Source of the DNA: Streptococcus suis
Lineage (GTDB): Bacteria > Bacillota > Bacilli > Lactobacillales > Streptococcaceae
Length of the DNA stretch: 64,000 bases
Assembly (NCBI GenBank): GCA_002831545.1
Contig: CP025095.1
Span: 434,001 to 498,000, forward strand
Reading direction: 5' to 3'
The translations under genes and the position numbers were made by a program. The notes under the pieces are model-generated. The model ran no database searches, was not told where the DNA came from, and saw only the letters and a list, made by a program, of their open reading frames with translations. Positions 1-8,647 of this stretch are shown one piece after another; position 1 is the first letter of the stretch; every line of letters begins with the position of its first letter.

Positions 1-1
1 G

Positions 2-907
2 GCGGAAAAGAGATTGGGAACACTGATTACATTAATAGCAGGTATAGCCTGGGGCTTGTCTGGAGTGAGTGGACAGTACTTGATGTCACGTGGTGTTTCA
101 GTGGATATGATTACCTCCCTGCGTTTGTTGGTATCGGGATTCTTTCTCGTTGGCCTGGCTTATGCTACAGCGAAAGAACAGCTGTTGATAGTGTTGAAAA
201 ATAGAAAAGCCTTGTTGGGAATTTTTGTTTTTGCGATGTTGGGTCTGGTTCTTAACCAGATGGCTTATTTACAAGCCATCTATCATACTAATGCGGCAAC
301 GGCAACAGTTCTTCAATATCTCTGCCCTATCTTAGTGCTAGCCTATACCTGCTTGAAAGATAGGCAAAGACCGACAGGGGTTGAAGTGATTTCGATTATC
401 TTAGCTGTAGCAGGAACACTTTTGATTGCGACTCATGGCAAATTAGATGAATTGGCAGTGACTCCAATCGGTTTGTTCTGGGGAATCTTCTCAGCCTTTA
501 CTTATGCGCTATATATTATTTTGCCAGGTAAATTGATTCGTCAATACGGCAGTATAACGGTGATTGGTTTAGGGATGTTAATGGGTGGTTTTGTAGTCAC
601 GCTTGGTTTGCAAACTTGGCAGCATCGTCTTCCTATTGATGGTGGAAGTTTCCTGGGCCTGTTAGGTATTGTCGGAGTCGGGACGATTTTTGCCTATACG
701 GCCTTTCTCAAAGGTGTCAGTATGGTTGGTCCTGTCAATGGTAGTCTATTGGCTTCTATCGAACCAATCACCTCAGTATTTTTTGCGGTATGGTTGGTCA
801 ATGAACGTTTTTATCCGATTGATTTTCTGGGCATGGCCTTGATATTAGGAGCTGTTCTTCTTATTTCATTAAAGGATATTATTATTTCAGAGAAGAGTAT
901 TGGTTAA
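2..907 (+). CDS. EamA-family (DMT superfamily) transporter, 5' edge at window border
   Basis: Predicted inner-membrane drug/metabolite exporter. The ~300-aa product is almost wholly hydrophobic, with about ten membrane helices arranged as two EamA repeats (roughly residues 5-140 and 150-290 counted from TTG 14). It begins with the family-typical AGIAWGLSGVSGQYLM segment. The frame is open back to the first codon of the window, so the true start is probably at or just before base 1; TTG 14 is the first visible start and has no convincing ribosome binding site. The substrate cannot be told from sequence. The family assignment is firm. Confidence 0.85.
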   Translation, partial: AEKRLGTLITLIAGIAWGLSGVSGQYLMSRGVSVDMITSLRLLVSGFFLVGLAYATAKEQLLIVLKNRKALLGIFVFAMLGLVLNQMAYLQAIYHTNAATATVLQYLCPILVLAYTCLKDRQRPTGVEVISIILAVAGTLLIATHGKLDELAVTPIGLFWGIFSAFTYALYIILPGKLIRQYGSITVIGLGMLMGGFVVTLGLQTWQHRLPIDGGSFLGLLGIVGVGTIFAYTAFLKGVSMVGPVNGSLLASIEPITSVFFAVWLVNERFYPIDFLGMALILGAVLLISLKDIIISEKSIG

Positions 908-928
908 TATACTCTTTTTTGATATACT
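900..928 (+). promoter_or_regulatory. Probable promoter of cutC
   Basis: TTGGTT (900-905), 17-bp spacer, TATACT (923-928). It overlaps the stop codon of the upstream transporter and lies 28 bp before the cutC start. Confidence 0.5.
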
Positions 929-956
929 AAAGTAAAAGACATAAGAGGAAATTGCA

Positions 957-1586
957 ATGATAAAAGAATTTTGTTCGGAAAACCACGTAGAGCTTGCCAA
1001 AGCTATCTCAATGGGTGCCCAGCGGATTGAACTCTGCGATAATTTGGCAGTCGGAGGGACGACACCGAGCTATGCTGTAATCAAATATGTTTGCCAACTA
1101 GCGCATGAGCAGGATGCAACAATCATGACCATGATTCGCCCTCGCGGTGGAGATTTTTGCTATGATGAGGCAGAGATTGAGATGATGGTTGAAGATTGTA
1201 AAGCAGCGATTGAACTGGGGTCAGATGGTCTGGTTTATGGTTTGTTAACCGAGGAAAATTGGTTGGACGAACCAGCCTTGGAAAGACTGTTTGCTGTTTC
1301 GCAGGACTGTCAGATTGTCTTTCACATGGCTTTTGACCAAATTCCTCGCGAACGCCAATTCGAGGCTCTTGATTGGCTGGCAGCTCATGGTGTGACACGG
1401 ATTTTGACAAGAGGCAGTTTGACGGGGTCTGCCTTGAACAGTGTGGAATGGTTACAGGAAATTGTCGCCTATGCACAAGGTAAAATTGAAATCTTGATTG
1501 GTGGAGGATTGACTGTGGACAATGTGCCGACTTTACTAGAAAAAATAGCTATTGACCAAGTTCATGGGACAAGATTGTTTTGGTAG
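957..1586 (+). CDS. cutC: CutC family protein (copper homeostasis family)
   Basis: The 209-aa protein matches the CutC TIM-barrel family, a cytosolic family historically linked to copper homeostasis whose biochemical role is still unsettled. Visible family signatures are GAQRIELCDNLAVGGTTPS near residues 20-38, MIRPRGGDF near 58-66, and the C-terminal ILIGGGLT and VHGTRLFW segments. The length is typical of the family. The ATG start is preceded by AAGAGGAAA. The gene is monocistronic between a transporter and an orphan gene. Confidence 0.88.
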   Translation: MIKEFCSENHVELAKAISMGAQRIELCDNLAVGGTTPSYAVIKYVCQLAHEQDATIMTMIRPRGGDFCYDEAEIEMMVEDCKAAIELGSDGLVYGLLTEENWLDEPALERLFAVSQDCQIVFHMAFDQIPRERQFEALDWLAAHGVTRILTRGSLTGSALNSVEWLQEIVAYAQGKIEILIGGGLTVDNVPTLLEKIAIDQVHGTRLFW

Positions 1587-1643
1587 GTTATGACGTATGA
1601 AATCCTTATACTTCTTATAAGTATGTAATAAAAGTTGAAAAGG

Positions 1644-1672
1644 TTTACAATTCTACCTTATATTGTTACAAT
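1644..1672 (+). promoter_or_regulatory. Promoter of the 225-aa orphan gene
   Basis: TTTACA (1644-1649), 17-bp spacer, TACAAT (1667-1672). It lies inside the open frame that could start at TTG 1635, so it argues for translation from ATG 1704 instead. Confidence 0.65.
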
Positions 1673-1703
1673 AAGAATATCAAGCATAGGGGGGAAGAAA
1701 TCT

Positions 1704-2381
1704 ATGACAATCATTGAAAGAGCTGATAACTTAGAACGTATCATCTTGCCAGAAGGTTACTATGAAACTCTCGCTCAATATGTTCGAGCTGGGAAAACAG
1801 GTTTTGATTCTGAACTGGAAAAACTGGGTGAGCAGGGGCTAGACATCAATGTCTACAAGGGTTCTGAGCAGGATAGGGAGGTTATTCTGGAAGATATAGA
1901 GAATTTGCCTCAAGAGATCCGAGAAGAGTTAGCTCGCTTTGCAGCTGGTTTGCTCAATCCACTACGGGAACAATTGGGAACAGTAGCAGTTGAGGTGAGT
2001 GATTTAGCCTTGGATTATGCAGTGAGCTTGGCCCAATCTTTAAACAATTCCCTACGTTACCACAATTATGAAAGTTTGATTGCCATTGCCCAAATCAAGG
2101 GAGTGGAGCCCAAAGGAAAAGATTGTTTAGCTTTTTCGGAATTCAGAGAATGCTATACTTTGTACGATGCAAAAAAATTAGTCTATAAAGCACTCACTTG
2201 GCGACTCTTTGATGATAGTCATGCTGATTACGGCCATGCAGCTACGATTTTGGGGATGGATGATGATGGTTCAGGAGTAGAGCAAATCGGTTTTGCCTTC
2301 TCAAAATACTCACTGGATATTGATTGGTTGCTAACCCATATGATTTTCATTCCTAAAGATTGGATTTTAGAAAAGAGCTAA
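1704..2381 (+). CDS. Hypothetical protein, 225 aa
   Basis: Not recognised. The product is soluble and acidic, rich in helix-forming residues, without signal peptide, membrane segment, Cys cluster or nucleotide-binding motif. It begins MTIIERADNLERIILPEGYY. ATG 1704 was chosen because AGGGGGGAAG lies just upstream and a good promoter sits at 1644-1672. A TTG at 1635 would add 23 residues but overlaps that promoter. The gene stands alone, with a terminator immediately after it. Confidence 0.7.
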   Translation: MTIIERADNLERIILPEGYYETLAQYVRAGKTGFDSELEKLGEQGLDINVYKGSEQDREVILEDIENLPQEIREELARFAAGLLNPLREQLGTVAVEVSDLALDYAVSLAQSLNNSLRYHNYESLIAIAQIKGVEPKGKDCLAFSEFRECYTLYDAKKLVYKALTWRLFDDSHADYGHAATILGMDDDGSGVEQIGFAFSKYSLDIDWLLTHMIFIPKDWILEKS

Positions 2382-2392
2382 ACTTGCTGATG

Positions 2393-2420
2393 AACACTCG
2401 GGTTGCCGGGTGTTTTACTT
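2393..2420 (+). terminator. Rho-independent terminator after the 225-aa orphan
   Basis: Stem AACACTCGG / CCGGGTGTT (2393-2414) with a short loop, followed by the T-rich tail TTTACTTTT. Confidence 0.75.
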
Positions 2421-2431
2421 TTGGTTCTCTG

Positions 2432-2461
2432 TTCGCATTTTTCTTGGAAAAATGGTATAAT
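2432..2461 (+). promoter_or_regulatory. Promoter of the yqeG-yqeH gene run
   Basis: Perfect extended -10, TGG-TATAAT (2453-2461). A weak -35, TTCGCA (2432-2437), lies 18 bp upstream. Confidence 0.65.
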
Positions 2462-2489
2462 TGTCTGATAAAAAACTTTGGAGTCGATA

Positions 2490-3017
2490 GTGAGTTTAGA
2501 AAATTACATGCCAGATTTTGCCTTGGAAAAGGCTTATGACGTGACCGTCGAAAGCTTGAAAAAACATGGCATTAAAGTAGTATTTGTTGACTTGGATAAT
2601 ACCTTGATTGCTTGGAATAATCCCGATGGTACGCCAGAGATGCGCCAGTGGTTACATGATTTGCGAGACGCAGGTATTCCTGTTGTGGTGGTTTCAAACA
2701 ATAAATACGAACGTGTCAAACGGGCGGTTGAAAAATTTGGGATTGAATTTGAAGCCTTCGCTCTCAAGCCTTTCACCTTTGGGATTAACCGTGCCCTGAA
2801 ACGCTTTAATGTCCAGCCACATGAAGTGGTTATGATTGGGGATCAGCTGATGACGGATATTCGGGCTGCTAAGCGAGCAGGTCTCAAGTCTGTCTTGGTC
2901 AAACCCTTGATAAAGACGGACTCGATCAATACGCAGATTAACCGTTGGCGTGAGCGACGGACCATGAAGAAAATCATCGCCAAATACGGGGCGATAGACT
3001 ACAAGAGGGAGATGTAA
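2490..3017 (+). CDS. yqeG: YqeG family HAD-IIIA phosphatase
   Basis: A cytosolic HAD-superfamily phosphatase. The nucleophile motif DLDNTL has Asp34 and Asp36, motif II is VVSNN, and motif IV is MIGDQLMTDI. The length (175 aa from the start used) is right for the family. The start is GTG 2490, with GGAG at 2480-2483 six bases upstream; a TTG at 2478 overlaps that binding site and is unlikely. The gene directly abuts yqeH, with the stop codon followed by the next GTG. This yqeG-yqeH-yhbY-nadD-yqeK order is conserved in Firmicutes. The substrate is not established. Confidence 0.92.
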   Translation: MSLENYMPDFALEKAYDVTVESLKKHGIKVVFVDLDNTLIAWNNPDGTPEMRQWLHDLRDAGIPVVVVSNNKYERVKRAVEKFGIEFEAFALKPFTFGINRALKRFNVQPHEVVMIGDQLMTDIRAAKRAGLKSVLVKPLIKTDSINTQINRWRERRTMKKIIAKYGAIDYKREM

Positions 3018-4124
3018 GTGGAAGAATTATTTTGTATCGGCTGTGGTGCCCAGATTCAGACGCTAGACAAGGCTGTCGCTGGTTTTACACCTCAATCAGC
3101 CCTAGAAAAAGGCTTGGAAACAGGGCAACTCTACTGCCAACGTTGTTTTCGTTTGCGCCATTACAATGAAATTTCAGATGTCAATATCTCGGATGACGAT
3201 TTCTTGAAACTGCTCCATAGCGTAGGAGAAAGTGATGCCTTGGTGGTTAATGTCATTGATATTTTTGACTTCAATGGATCGGTTATTCCTGGCTTGCCTC
3301 GCTTTATTTCTGGAAATGACGTGCTTTTGGTCGGCAACAAGCAGGACATTTTACCCAAGTCTGTCAAGACAGGAAAGGTCACTCAGTGGTTGACCGAGCG
3401 GGCGCATGAAATCGGCATGCGACCAGTTGATGTGGTCTTGACTTCAGCCCAAAACAAGCAGGCTATCAAGGACTTGATTGAAAAGATTGAACAACACCGC
3501 AAGGGACGGGATGTCTATGTGGTCGGCGTGACCAACGTCGGCAAGTCAACCTTGATTAACGCTATTATTCAAGAAATCACGGGGGACAAGGATGTCATTA
3601 CGACTTCACGTTTCCCTGGAACGACGCTGGACAAGATTGAAATTCCTCTGGATGATGGTTCATACATCTATGACACGCCAGGGATTATCCATCGTCACCA
3701 GATGGCCCATTATTTGACAGCTAAAAACCTCAAGTACATTAGCCCTCGGAAAGAAATCAAGCCAAAGACCTACCAGCTCAATCCAGAACAAACCTTGTTC
3801 TTGGCTGGTCTGGGACGATTTGACTTTGTGGCTGGTGAACGCCAAGGCTTTACGGCCTTCTTTGACAATGAGCTCCAACTCCACCGCACCAAACTGCAGG
3901 GAGCTAGTGAATTTTACCAGAAACATGCGGGCTCACTTTTAGTGCCACCAACCAGCAAGGAATTGAAAGAATTTCCTGAATTGGTCCGCCATGAATTTAC
4001 CATCAACGAAAAGACGGATGTGGTCTTCTCAGGTCTTGGTTGGATTCGTGTCAATGAAAAGGCCAAGATTGCTGCCTGGGCACCTAAAGGTGTGGATGTG
4101 GTGATCCGCAAGGCCATTATCTAG
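3018..4124 (+). CDS. yqeH: Ribosome biogenesis GTPase YqeH
   Basis: A circularly permuted GTPase needed for maturation of the 30S subunit. An N-terminal zinc finger (C6xxC9 and C40xxC43) is followed by GTPase motifs in the permuted order: G4 NKQD 107-110, G1 GVTNVGKS 170-177, G3 DTPG 219-222. At 368 aa it is a normal YqeH. Translation starts at a GTG immediately after the yqeG stop, suggesting translational coupling. The C-terminal third is the usual RNA-contacting domain. Confidence 0.95.
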   Translation: MEELFCIGCGAQIQTLDKAVAGFTPQSALEKGLETGQLYCQRCFRLRHYNEISDVNISDDDFLKLLHSVGESDALVVNVIDIFDFNGSVIPGLPRFISGNDVLLVGNKQDILPKSVKTGKVTQWLTERAHEIGMRPVDVVLTSAQNKQAIKDLIEKIEQHRKGRDVYVVGVTNVGKSTLINAIIQEITGDKDVITTSRFPGTTLDKIEIPLDDGSYIYDTPGIIHRHQMAHYLTAKNLKYISPRKEIKPKTYQLNPEQTLFLAGLGRFDFVAGERQGFTAFFDNELQLHRTKLQGASEFYQKHAGSLLVPPTSKELKEFPELVRHEFTINEKTDVVFSGLGWIRVNEKAKIAAWAPKGVDVVIRKAII

Positions 4125-4180
4125 ATGTGCGTACTGGTTACATTTGTTAGCCAATAAATATAGAAACATAGGAAAAATAG

Positions 4181-4492
4181 ATGTCATTAACTTCAAAACA
4201 ACGTGCCTTTTTGAACAGTCAGGCACATAGTCTAAAACCCATTATTCAGATTGGGAAAAATGGTCTCAATGACCAGATTAAAACTAGTGTTCGTCAGGCG
4301 CTAGATGCGCGTGAATTGATCAAGGTGACCTTGCTACAAAATACGGATGAAAACATTCACGAAGTAGCAGAAATCTTGGAAGAAGAAATCGGTGTGGATA
4401 CGGTCCAAAAAATCGGTCGCATCTTGATTTTATTCAAACAATCTAGCAAGAAAGAGAACCGTAAAATTTCCAAACAGGTCAAAGAAATCTAA
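4181..4492 (+). CDS. yhbY: YhbY family RNA-binding protein (CRM domain)
   Basis: This 103-aa protein is a stand-alone CRM domain, binding ribosomal RNA precursors during 50S/30S assembly. Visible hallmarks are the basic N-terminus LTSKQRAFLNSQAH and the GKNGLND loop (about residues 27-33). It sits in its standard place between yqeH and nadD, 12 bp before nadD, and is almost certainly part of the same operon. Confidence 0.93.
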   Translation: MSLTSKQRAFLNSQAHSLKPIIQIGKNGLNDQIKTSVRQALDARELIKVTLLQNTDENIHEVAEILEEEIGVDTVQKIGRILILFKQSSKKENRKISKQVKEI

Positions 4493-4504
4493 GAAGGAGA
4501 GCCT

Positions 4505-5137
4505 ATGGCTATTGAACTCTTAACACCCTTTACCAAGGTTGAATTAGAGGTTGAAAAGAAAGAAACCAATCGCAAACAAGTGGGGATTTTGGGAGGGAAT
4601 TTCAACCCTGTTCACAATGCTCATTTGATTGTGGCAGACCAGGTCCGTCAACAGTTGAAGCTGGATGAAGTCTTGCTCATGCCAGAATTCATTCCGCCCC
4701 ATGTGGACACGAAGGAAACCATTGACGAATACCATCGTTATTCCATGCTCAAGATGGCTATTGCAGGTATTGAGGGATTGGGGATTGAAACCATTGAACT
4801 GGAGCGCCGTGGTGTCAGCTATACCTACGACACCATGAAATTGCTGAAGGAAAAAAATCCTGACACAGATTATTATTTTATCATCGGTGCAGATATGGTA
4901 GACTACCTGCCAAAATGGCACAGGATTGATGAATTGGTCCAGTTGGTGCAGTTTGTTGGTGTCCAGCGTCCTCGTTACAAGGCAGGGACTTCCTATCCTG
5001 TTATCTGGGTAGATGTGCCCTTGATGGATATTTCCTCCAGCATGGTGCGTAGTTTTATCAAGCAAGGACGGGTGCCGAATTTTATGGTGCCTCATGAAGT
5101 TCTGGACTATATCGAAGAAAAGGGACTTTACCAATGA
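4505..5137 (+). CDS. nadD: Nicotinate-nucleotide adenylyltransferase
   Basis: Transfers AMP from ATP to nicotinate mononucleotide, the second-last step of NAD synthesis. The nucleotidyltransferase signature [11 protein letters not shown] (residues 30-40) and the C-terminal [12 protein letters not shown] are both present. The protein has about 25 residues ahead of the catalytic core, as in other streptococcal NadD. AAGGAGAG lies just upstream of the ATG. The gene overlaps yqeK by four bases (ATGA), a coupling typical of this operon. Confidence 0.95.
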   Translation: MAIELLTPFTKVELEVEKKETNRKQVGILGGNFNPVHNAHLIVADQVRQQLKLDEVLLMPEFIPPHVDTKETIDEYHRYSMLKMAIAGIEGLGIETIELERRGVSYTYDTMKLLKEKNPDTDYYFIIGADMVDYLPKWHRIDELVQLVQFVGVQRPRYKAGTSYPVIWVDVPLMDISSSMVRSFIKQGRVPNFMVPHEVLDYIEEKGLYQ

Positions 5138-5721
5138 TTGCAGCAGATTTGACATTTGACCGTCAGGCTCTTTTGGAGAAAATCCGTGTAGCCATGAAGC
5201 CAGCGCGCTTCCAACATGTCTTGGGTGTGGAAGAGGCGGCGCTTGCCTTGGCAGAACAATACGACTGTGATCCGAAAAAAGCCAGTCTGGCAGCACTCTT
5301 GCATGACTATGCTAAGGAAGTGGAAGACCAAGTCTTTCTGGACTTGATTGCCAAGTATGATTTGGACAAGGACCTGCTCAACTGGGATAATAACATCTGG
5401 CACGGTGTGGTTGGCGCCTATAAAATCGCAGAAGATTTTGGCTTGAAAGATGAGGAAATTTTCCAAGCCATTCAACGACACACCATTGGTGCTGGGCAGA
5501 TGACCTTGCTGGACAAGGTGCTCTATGTGGCGGACTACATCGAACCCAATCGGGATTTTCCTGGGGTGGATGAGGCGCGTCGTATCGCAAAAGAGTCCTT
5601 GGACAAGGCGGTAGCCTATGAAACTGCCCAGACCATTTCCTACTTGGCCAAGAAGGGAATTCCCATTTATCCACAAACCTTGGAAACCTATAATGGCTAT
5701 GTTGTTTGGTTGAAGGAGTAG
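5134..5721 (+). CDS. yqeK: YqeK, HD-domain bis(5'-nucleosyl)-tetraphosphatase (symmetrical)
   Basis: An HD-superfamily metal hydrolase. Known YqeK proteins split Ap4A into two ADP. Metal ligands are visible as H28 (RFQHVLG), the HD pair at 57-58 (LLHDYAK), a later His near 86 (NIWHGVVG), and the ADYIEPNR segment. The 195-aa length fits. The gene overlaps nadD and is followed by a MITE-like insertion that breaks the next gene of the operon. Confidence 0.92.
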   Translation: MIAADLTFDRQALLEKIRVAMKPARFQHVLGVEEAALALAEQYDCDPKKASLAALLHDYAKEVEDQVFLDLIAKYDLDKDLLNWDNNIWHGVVGAYKIAEDFGLKDEEIFQAIQRHTIGAGQMTLLDKVLYVADYIEPNRDFPGVDEARRIAKESLDKAVAYETAQTISYLAKKGIPIYPQTLETYNGYVVWLKE

Positions 5722-5723
5722 GG

Positions 5724-6283
5724 ATGATTGCATTATAGTCATTTAGTTTTTCTTTTATTACTTCGTTAACTCGCTTTGCCGTACTCCAGTACAGCCTGCA
5801 GCTCATTGCCTAGTACTAAAAGTAAACTAAAAGGCTATAAAATATCTTGATGAACGTTCCTATCAAATAGTCTTAGACTTGACAGTAGCCGAGGAGGACA
5901 AGGGCTTCGTGGCTCCAAACGTGCGTTCACTCGCTGACGCTTGGCTTTACAGAGAAAACGGGGATGTCTTCCCCTATGCCATCTGGGCGGATGAACAGGT
6001 GGTTGGTTTTGCCTTGATTGACATTGATGAAGACATACAGCAGTATATGCTCTGGCGGTTTATGATTGGTCAAGAATTTCAGGGGAAGGGCTATGGTCAG
6101 GCGGCTTTGGAGGTCGTAATAGCAATGGCTCAATCACATCCTGTCTGCGACCATTTGATTGCAGCTTATGTTAAGGGCAATCAGAAGATGGCTCATCTCT
6201 TAGAGAAAAATGATTTTGTCTTGGATAGTGAAGAAGAAAGGGAATTGGTCTTCCGTTTGGAAACGCCTGGTGTTAAGCTATGA
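5724..6283 (+). pseudogene. GNAT family N-acetyltransferase, interrupted after codon 4 by a MITE-like repeat
   Basis: The body reads as a GNAT acetyltransferase, with an acetyl-CoA-binding loop QEFQGKGYGQAAL and an upstream VVGFALIDID strand. The natural start is ATG 5724, just after the yqeK stop and a GGAG site. Four codons (ATG ATT GCA TTA) are followed at once by an in-frame TAG, the first bases of a ~102-bp repeat at 5736-5837. Removing that repeat plus one TA copy gives a clean N-terminus, MIALKYLDERSYQIVLDL. The frame after the repeat has no ATG; the first possible start is TTG 5879, without a binding site, and would lose about 15 residues. The gene is probably inactive. Confidence 0.82.
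5734..5839. repeat. MITE-like repeat, family A, copy 1
   Basis: About 102 bp (5736-5837) flanked by TA on both sides. The ends form an imperfect inverted repeat: left TATAGTCATTTAGTTT, right (reverse complement) TATAGCCTTTTAGTTT. The core GCTTTGCCGTACTCCAGTAC is shared with copies at 18109-18216 and 58976-59067. It contains no coding sequence. TA duplication and terminal inverted repeats are what a non-autonomous transposon would leave. Confidence 0.85.
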
Positions 6284-6789
6284 AATCTGCATTGTTAGTC
6301 ATTGACATTCAAAACCTTCTAGTGGAGGAAAAACCTTATGCCATTGAAGAGCGATTAGCCCTCTGGCAAGATAGCCTTGCTCAGGCTCGTCAAGCGGGGA
6401 TAGAAGTCATCCATGTCCGCCATCATGATCAGGAATTGGTCAAGGGGACTGCTGACTGGGAGATTCACTCAACTGTTGCACCCTTAGCTAGTGAGAAGAT
6501 TTTCGATAAGACCTTTAACAGTGCCTTCAAGGAAACGGGGCTTCATGCTTATTTGCAGGAAAAGGGAATTGAGCAGCTCATTATCATGGGCATGGCGACC
6601 AATTTTTGCATTGATACGACGATTAAAGTAGTCTTTGAACTAGGCTACAAGGTAGCTGTGATTCGGGACGGAACGACGACAGGTTATTCAGGCAAATTGG
6701 ATGCCGAAGACTTGATTGACCACTACCAAAACATCTGGTCATGGAATTTTGCCCAGGTGGATAAATTAGAAAATATAATTAGAGGATAA
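6280..6789 (+). CDS. Isochorismatase-family cysteine hydrolase
   Basis: The 169-aa cytosolic protein has the catalytic triad of the isochorismatase-like hydrolases: Asp9 (VIDIQN), Lys77 (FDKTFNSAF) and Cys110 ([10 protein letters not shown]). Family members act on nicotinamide, isochorismate or other amides, and nothing here fixes the substrate. Proximity to nadD would allow a nicotinamidase role, but that is only inference. Its ATG overlaps the acetyltransferase stop (ATGA), and rsfS follows two bases after its end. Confidence 0.88.
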   Translation: MKSALLVIDIQNLLVEEKPYAIEERLALWQDSLAQARQAGIEVIHVRHHDQELVKGTADWEIHSTVAPLASEKIFDKTFNSAFKETGLHAYLQEKGIEQLIIMGMATNFCIDTTIKVVFELGYKVAVIRDGTTTGYSGKLDAEDLIDHYQNIWSWNFAQVDKLENIIRG

Positions 6790-6790
6790 G

Positions 6791-7144
6791 ATGAAAGAAC
6801 TAGATTTAGTAAAAGTTGTGGTTCAGGCTGCTGATGACAAGCGAGCTGAGGACCTTGTTGTAATTGATGTTCAAGGCGTGACCAGCCTGACAGACTACTT
6901 TGTGATTGCCAGCTCTATGAACAGTCGCCAGTTGGAGGCTATTGCGGAAAATATCCGTGAAAAGGTAGCGGATGTTGGAATCAAGAGTAGCCGTGTAGAA
7001 GGCGATAGTAACGGTGGCTGGGTCCTATTGGACCTTGGAGGCGTTGTCGTTCATATTTTCTCAGAAGAAATGCGTGACCTCTACAACCTTGAAAAATTAT
7101 GGCATGAAGGCAGCTTCTTGGAAGTATCGGAGTACCTAGGATAG
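6791..7144 (+). CDS. rsfS: Ribosome silencing factor RsfS
   Basis: Binds uL14 on the 50S subunit and blocks subunit joining in starved cells. The 117-aa length and the segments [17 protein letters not shown] and [18 protein letters not shown] are diagnostic of the RsfS/Iojap family. The gene follows the isochorismatase gene with a one-base gap and belongs to the nadD-yqeK operon, as in most streptococci. Confidence 0.95.
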   Translation: MKELDLVKVVVQAADDKRAEDLVVIDVQGVTSLTDYFVIASSMNSRQLEAIAENIREKVADVGIKSSRVEGDSNGGWVLLDLGGVVVHIFSEEMRDLYNLEKLWHEGSFLEVSEYLG

Positions 7145-7154
7145 GGAGAGCTTT

Positions 7155-7844
7155 ATGGCAAATTTAGTAACCGTTTTAGGGTTGGGGTTAGCGGGCATAG
7201 ACCCTGTTGGTATGTTGATGCTTATGGCACAGCTTGCTACTGGTGGAAGCAAGCGTCAAGCAGTTCTTTTTGCAGGGCTTGTTCTCTTTGGTACAACCCT
7301 GCTAGGTGTGGCCTTATCGACACTTTTAGGATCTAGTCTCAATAAACTGAGCGACTTTATTGGGGAAGTCGGCACAGCTATCAATCAACTGCCTGATGCC
7401 AGTTGGGTTTGGATTGATGTCGCCCTCATCGCTCTCTTGATTTATTGGGGCATTCGCCGTGACAATCAAAAAGAAATCAAAGAGAATCAAAGCGAAAAGA
7501 AGATAACAGGTATCTGGGCTGGCGTAGTCTTTATGGTTTTTACTGCTCCGACTGACCCTAGTTTTCTCGCAGTCTTAGCCATATCTGGACATCGCAATCA
7601 TTTTCTCTTGTCCTTGCTTTACAGTACAATCTGGGTCTTGCTGAGTCAAGCTCCACTCTTTCTCCTCACTATTGCTGTGATTTTCAACCAGCATGAGAAA
7701 TTTGTTCTAGAATTCAATGCTTTCATGGACAAGTATCGTCCAATACTAAATAGGGGACTGACGGGGCTTATTTATATCTTAGCTGGTGTCTTTACCTTGG
7801 ATTTAGCTCTTTACCTCTTAGCAGGGAGTTGGCTTCTGGCCTAA
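7155..7844 (+). CDS. Polytopic membrane protein, 229 aa
   Basis: About six hydrophobic segments are visible, including LVTVLGLGLAGIDPVGMLML at the N-terminus and FVLF-type helices near 40-60, 85-102, 115-135, 150-170 and 200-225. The loop RRDNQKEIKENQSEKK is strongly charged. The overall layout resembles GAP/Sap-type small transporters, but the resemblance is weak and no function is claimed. It lies ten bases after rsfS and ends in a terminator. Confidence 0.72.
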   Translation: MANLVTVLGLGLAGIDPVGMLMLMAQLATGGSKRQAVLFAGLVLFGTTLLGVALSTLLGSSLNKLSDFIGEVGTAINQLPDASWVWIDVALIALLIYWGIRRDNQKEIKENQSEKKITGIWAGVVFMVFTAPTDPSFLAVLAISGHRNHFLLSLLYSTIWVLLSQAPLFLLTIAVIFNQHEKFVLEFNAFMDKYRPILNRGLTGLIYILAGVFTLDLALYLLAGSWLLA

Positions 7845-7845
7845 G

Positions 7846-7866
7846 ACAGTCGTAAGACTGTTTTTT
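7846..7866 (+). terminator. Terminator after the 229-aa membrane protein
   Basis: Stem ACAGTC / GACTGT with loop GTAA, followed by TTTTT. Confidence 0.8.
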
Positions 7867-7888
7867 CATCGAAAAGAAGGAAGGATAT

Positions 7889-8635
7889 ATGGCAACTTAT
7901 GAAACCTTTGCGGCGGTCTATGATGAAATCATGGATGACAGCTTGTATGATAAATGGACAGATTTTAGCTTGCGGAACTTGCCGCAAGACACCAAGACAA
8001 TTTTAGAATTGGCCTGTGGGACAGGGATTCAGGCTGTACGTTTTGCTCAAAAGGGCTTTGAAGTGACTGGGCTTGACCTGTCCTATGAGATGTTGGAATT
8101 GGCCCAGAAGAAGGCAGAAGCTGCTGGTGTCATGATGGAGTTAGCCCAGGCAGACATGATGGCTCTGGAAGGTGTGGGAGATTTCGATGCGGTGACCTGT
8201 TACTCGGACAGTCTGTGCTATATGGTAGACCAAGAAGCTGTTTTGCGGGTCTTTGAAGGAGTTCACTCTGTTCTCAATCAAGGTGGTACTTTCCTTTTTG
8301 ACGTTCACTCCATCTATCAAATGGAGGAAGTATTTGCAGGCTATAGCTACCATGAAAACTATGAGGATTTTGCCTTTGTCTGGGATACCTATGAGGGTGA
8401 GCAAGAGCATTCCATTGTTCATGAATTGACCTTCTTTGTCAAAGATAAGGACAGTCAAGAGGAGCGATTTATCCGTCGGGATGAAGTTCACGAAGAGCGG
8501 ACCTATCCGATTGAAACCTATGTGGAATGTTTGAAAGAAGCTGGATTTGCATCTGTGGAAGTCTTTGCGGACTTTGAAGATCAAGCTCCGACAGAAATCA
8601 GCCAGCGGTGGTTTTTCAAGTGTAAGAAGAAATAG
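7889..8635 (+). CDS. Class I SAM-dependent methyltransferase
   Basis: The 248-aa soluble protein has motif I LELACGTGIQ (40-48), an acidic motif II (VTGLDLSYEM) and motif IV FDAVTCYSDSLCYM. The best fit is the small-molecule methyltransferase fold with a C-terminal beta insert. In streptococci this gene lies between rsfS and tmcAL, as it does here apart from the gene inserted after it. The substrate is unknown. Confidence 0.88.
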   Translation: MATYETFAAVYDEIMDDSLYDKWTDFSLRNLPQDTKTILELACGTGIQAVRFAQKGFEVTGLDLSYEMLELAQKKAEAAGVMMELAQADMMALEGVGDFDAVTCYSDSLCYMVDQEAVLRVFEGVHSVLNQGGTFLFDVHSIYQMEEVFAGYSYHENYEDFAFVWDTYEGEQEHSIVHELTFFVKDKDSQEERFIRRDEVHEERTYPIETYVECLKEAGFASVEVFADFEDQAPTEISQRWFFKCKKK

Positions 8636-8647
8636 GCGGTATTGGAT

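Noticed and set aside
4544..5806. Long open frames on the minus strand opposite nadD and yqeK (about 250 and 204 codons)
   Set aside because: They are shadows of well-recognised conserved genes, have no ribosome binding sites, and their translations resemble no protein.
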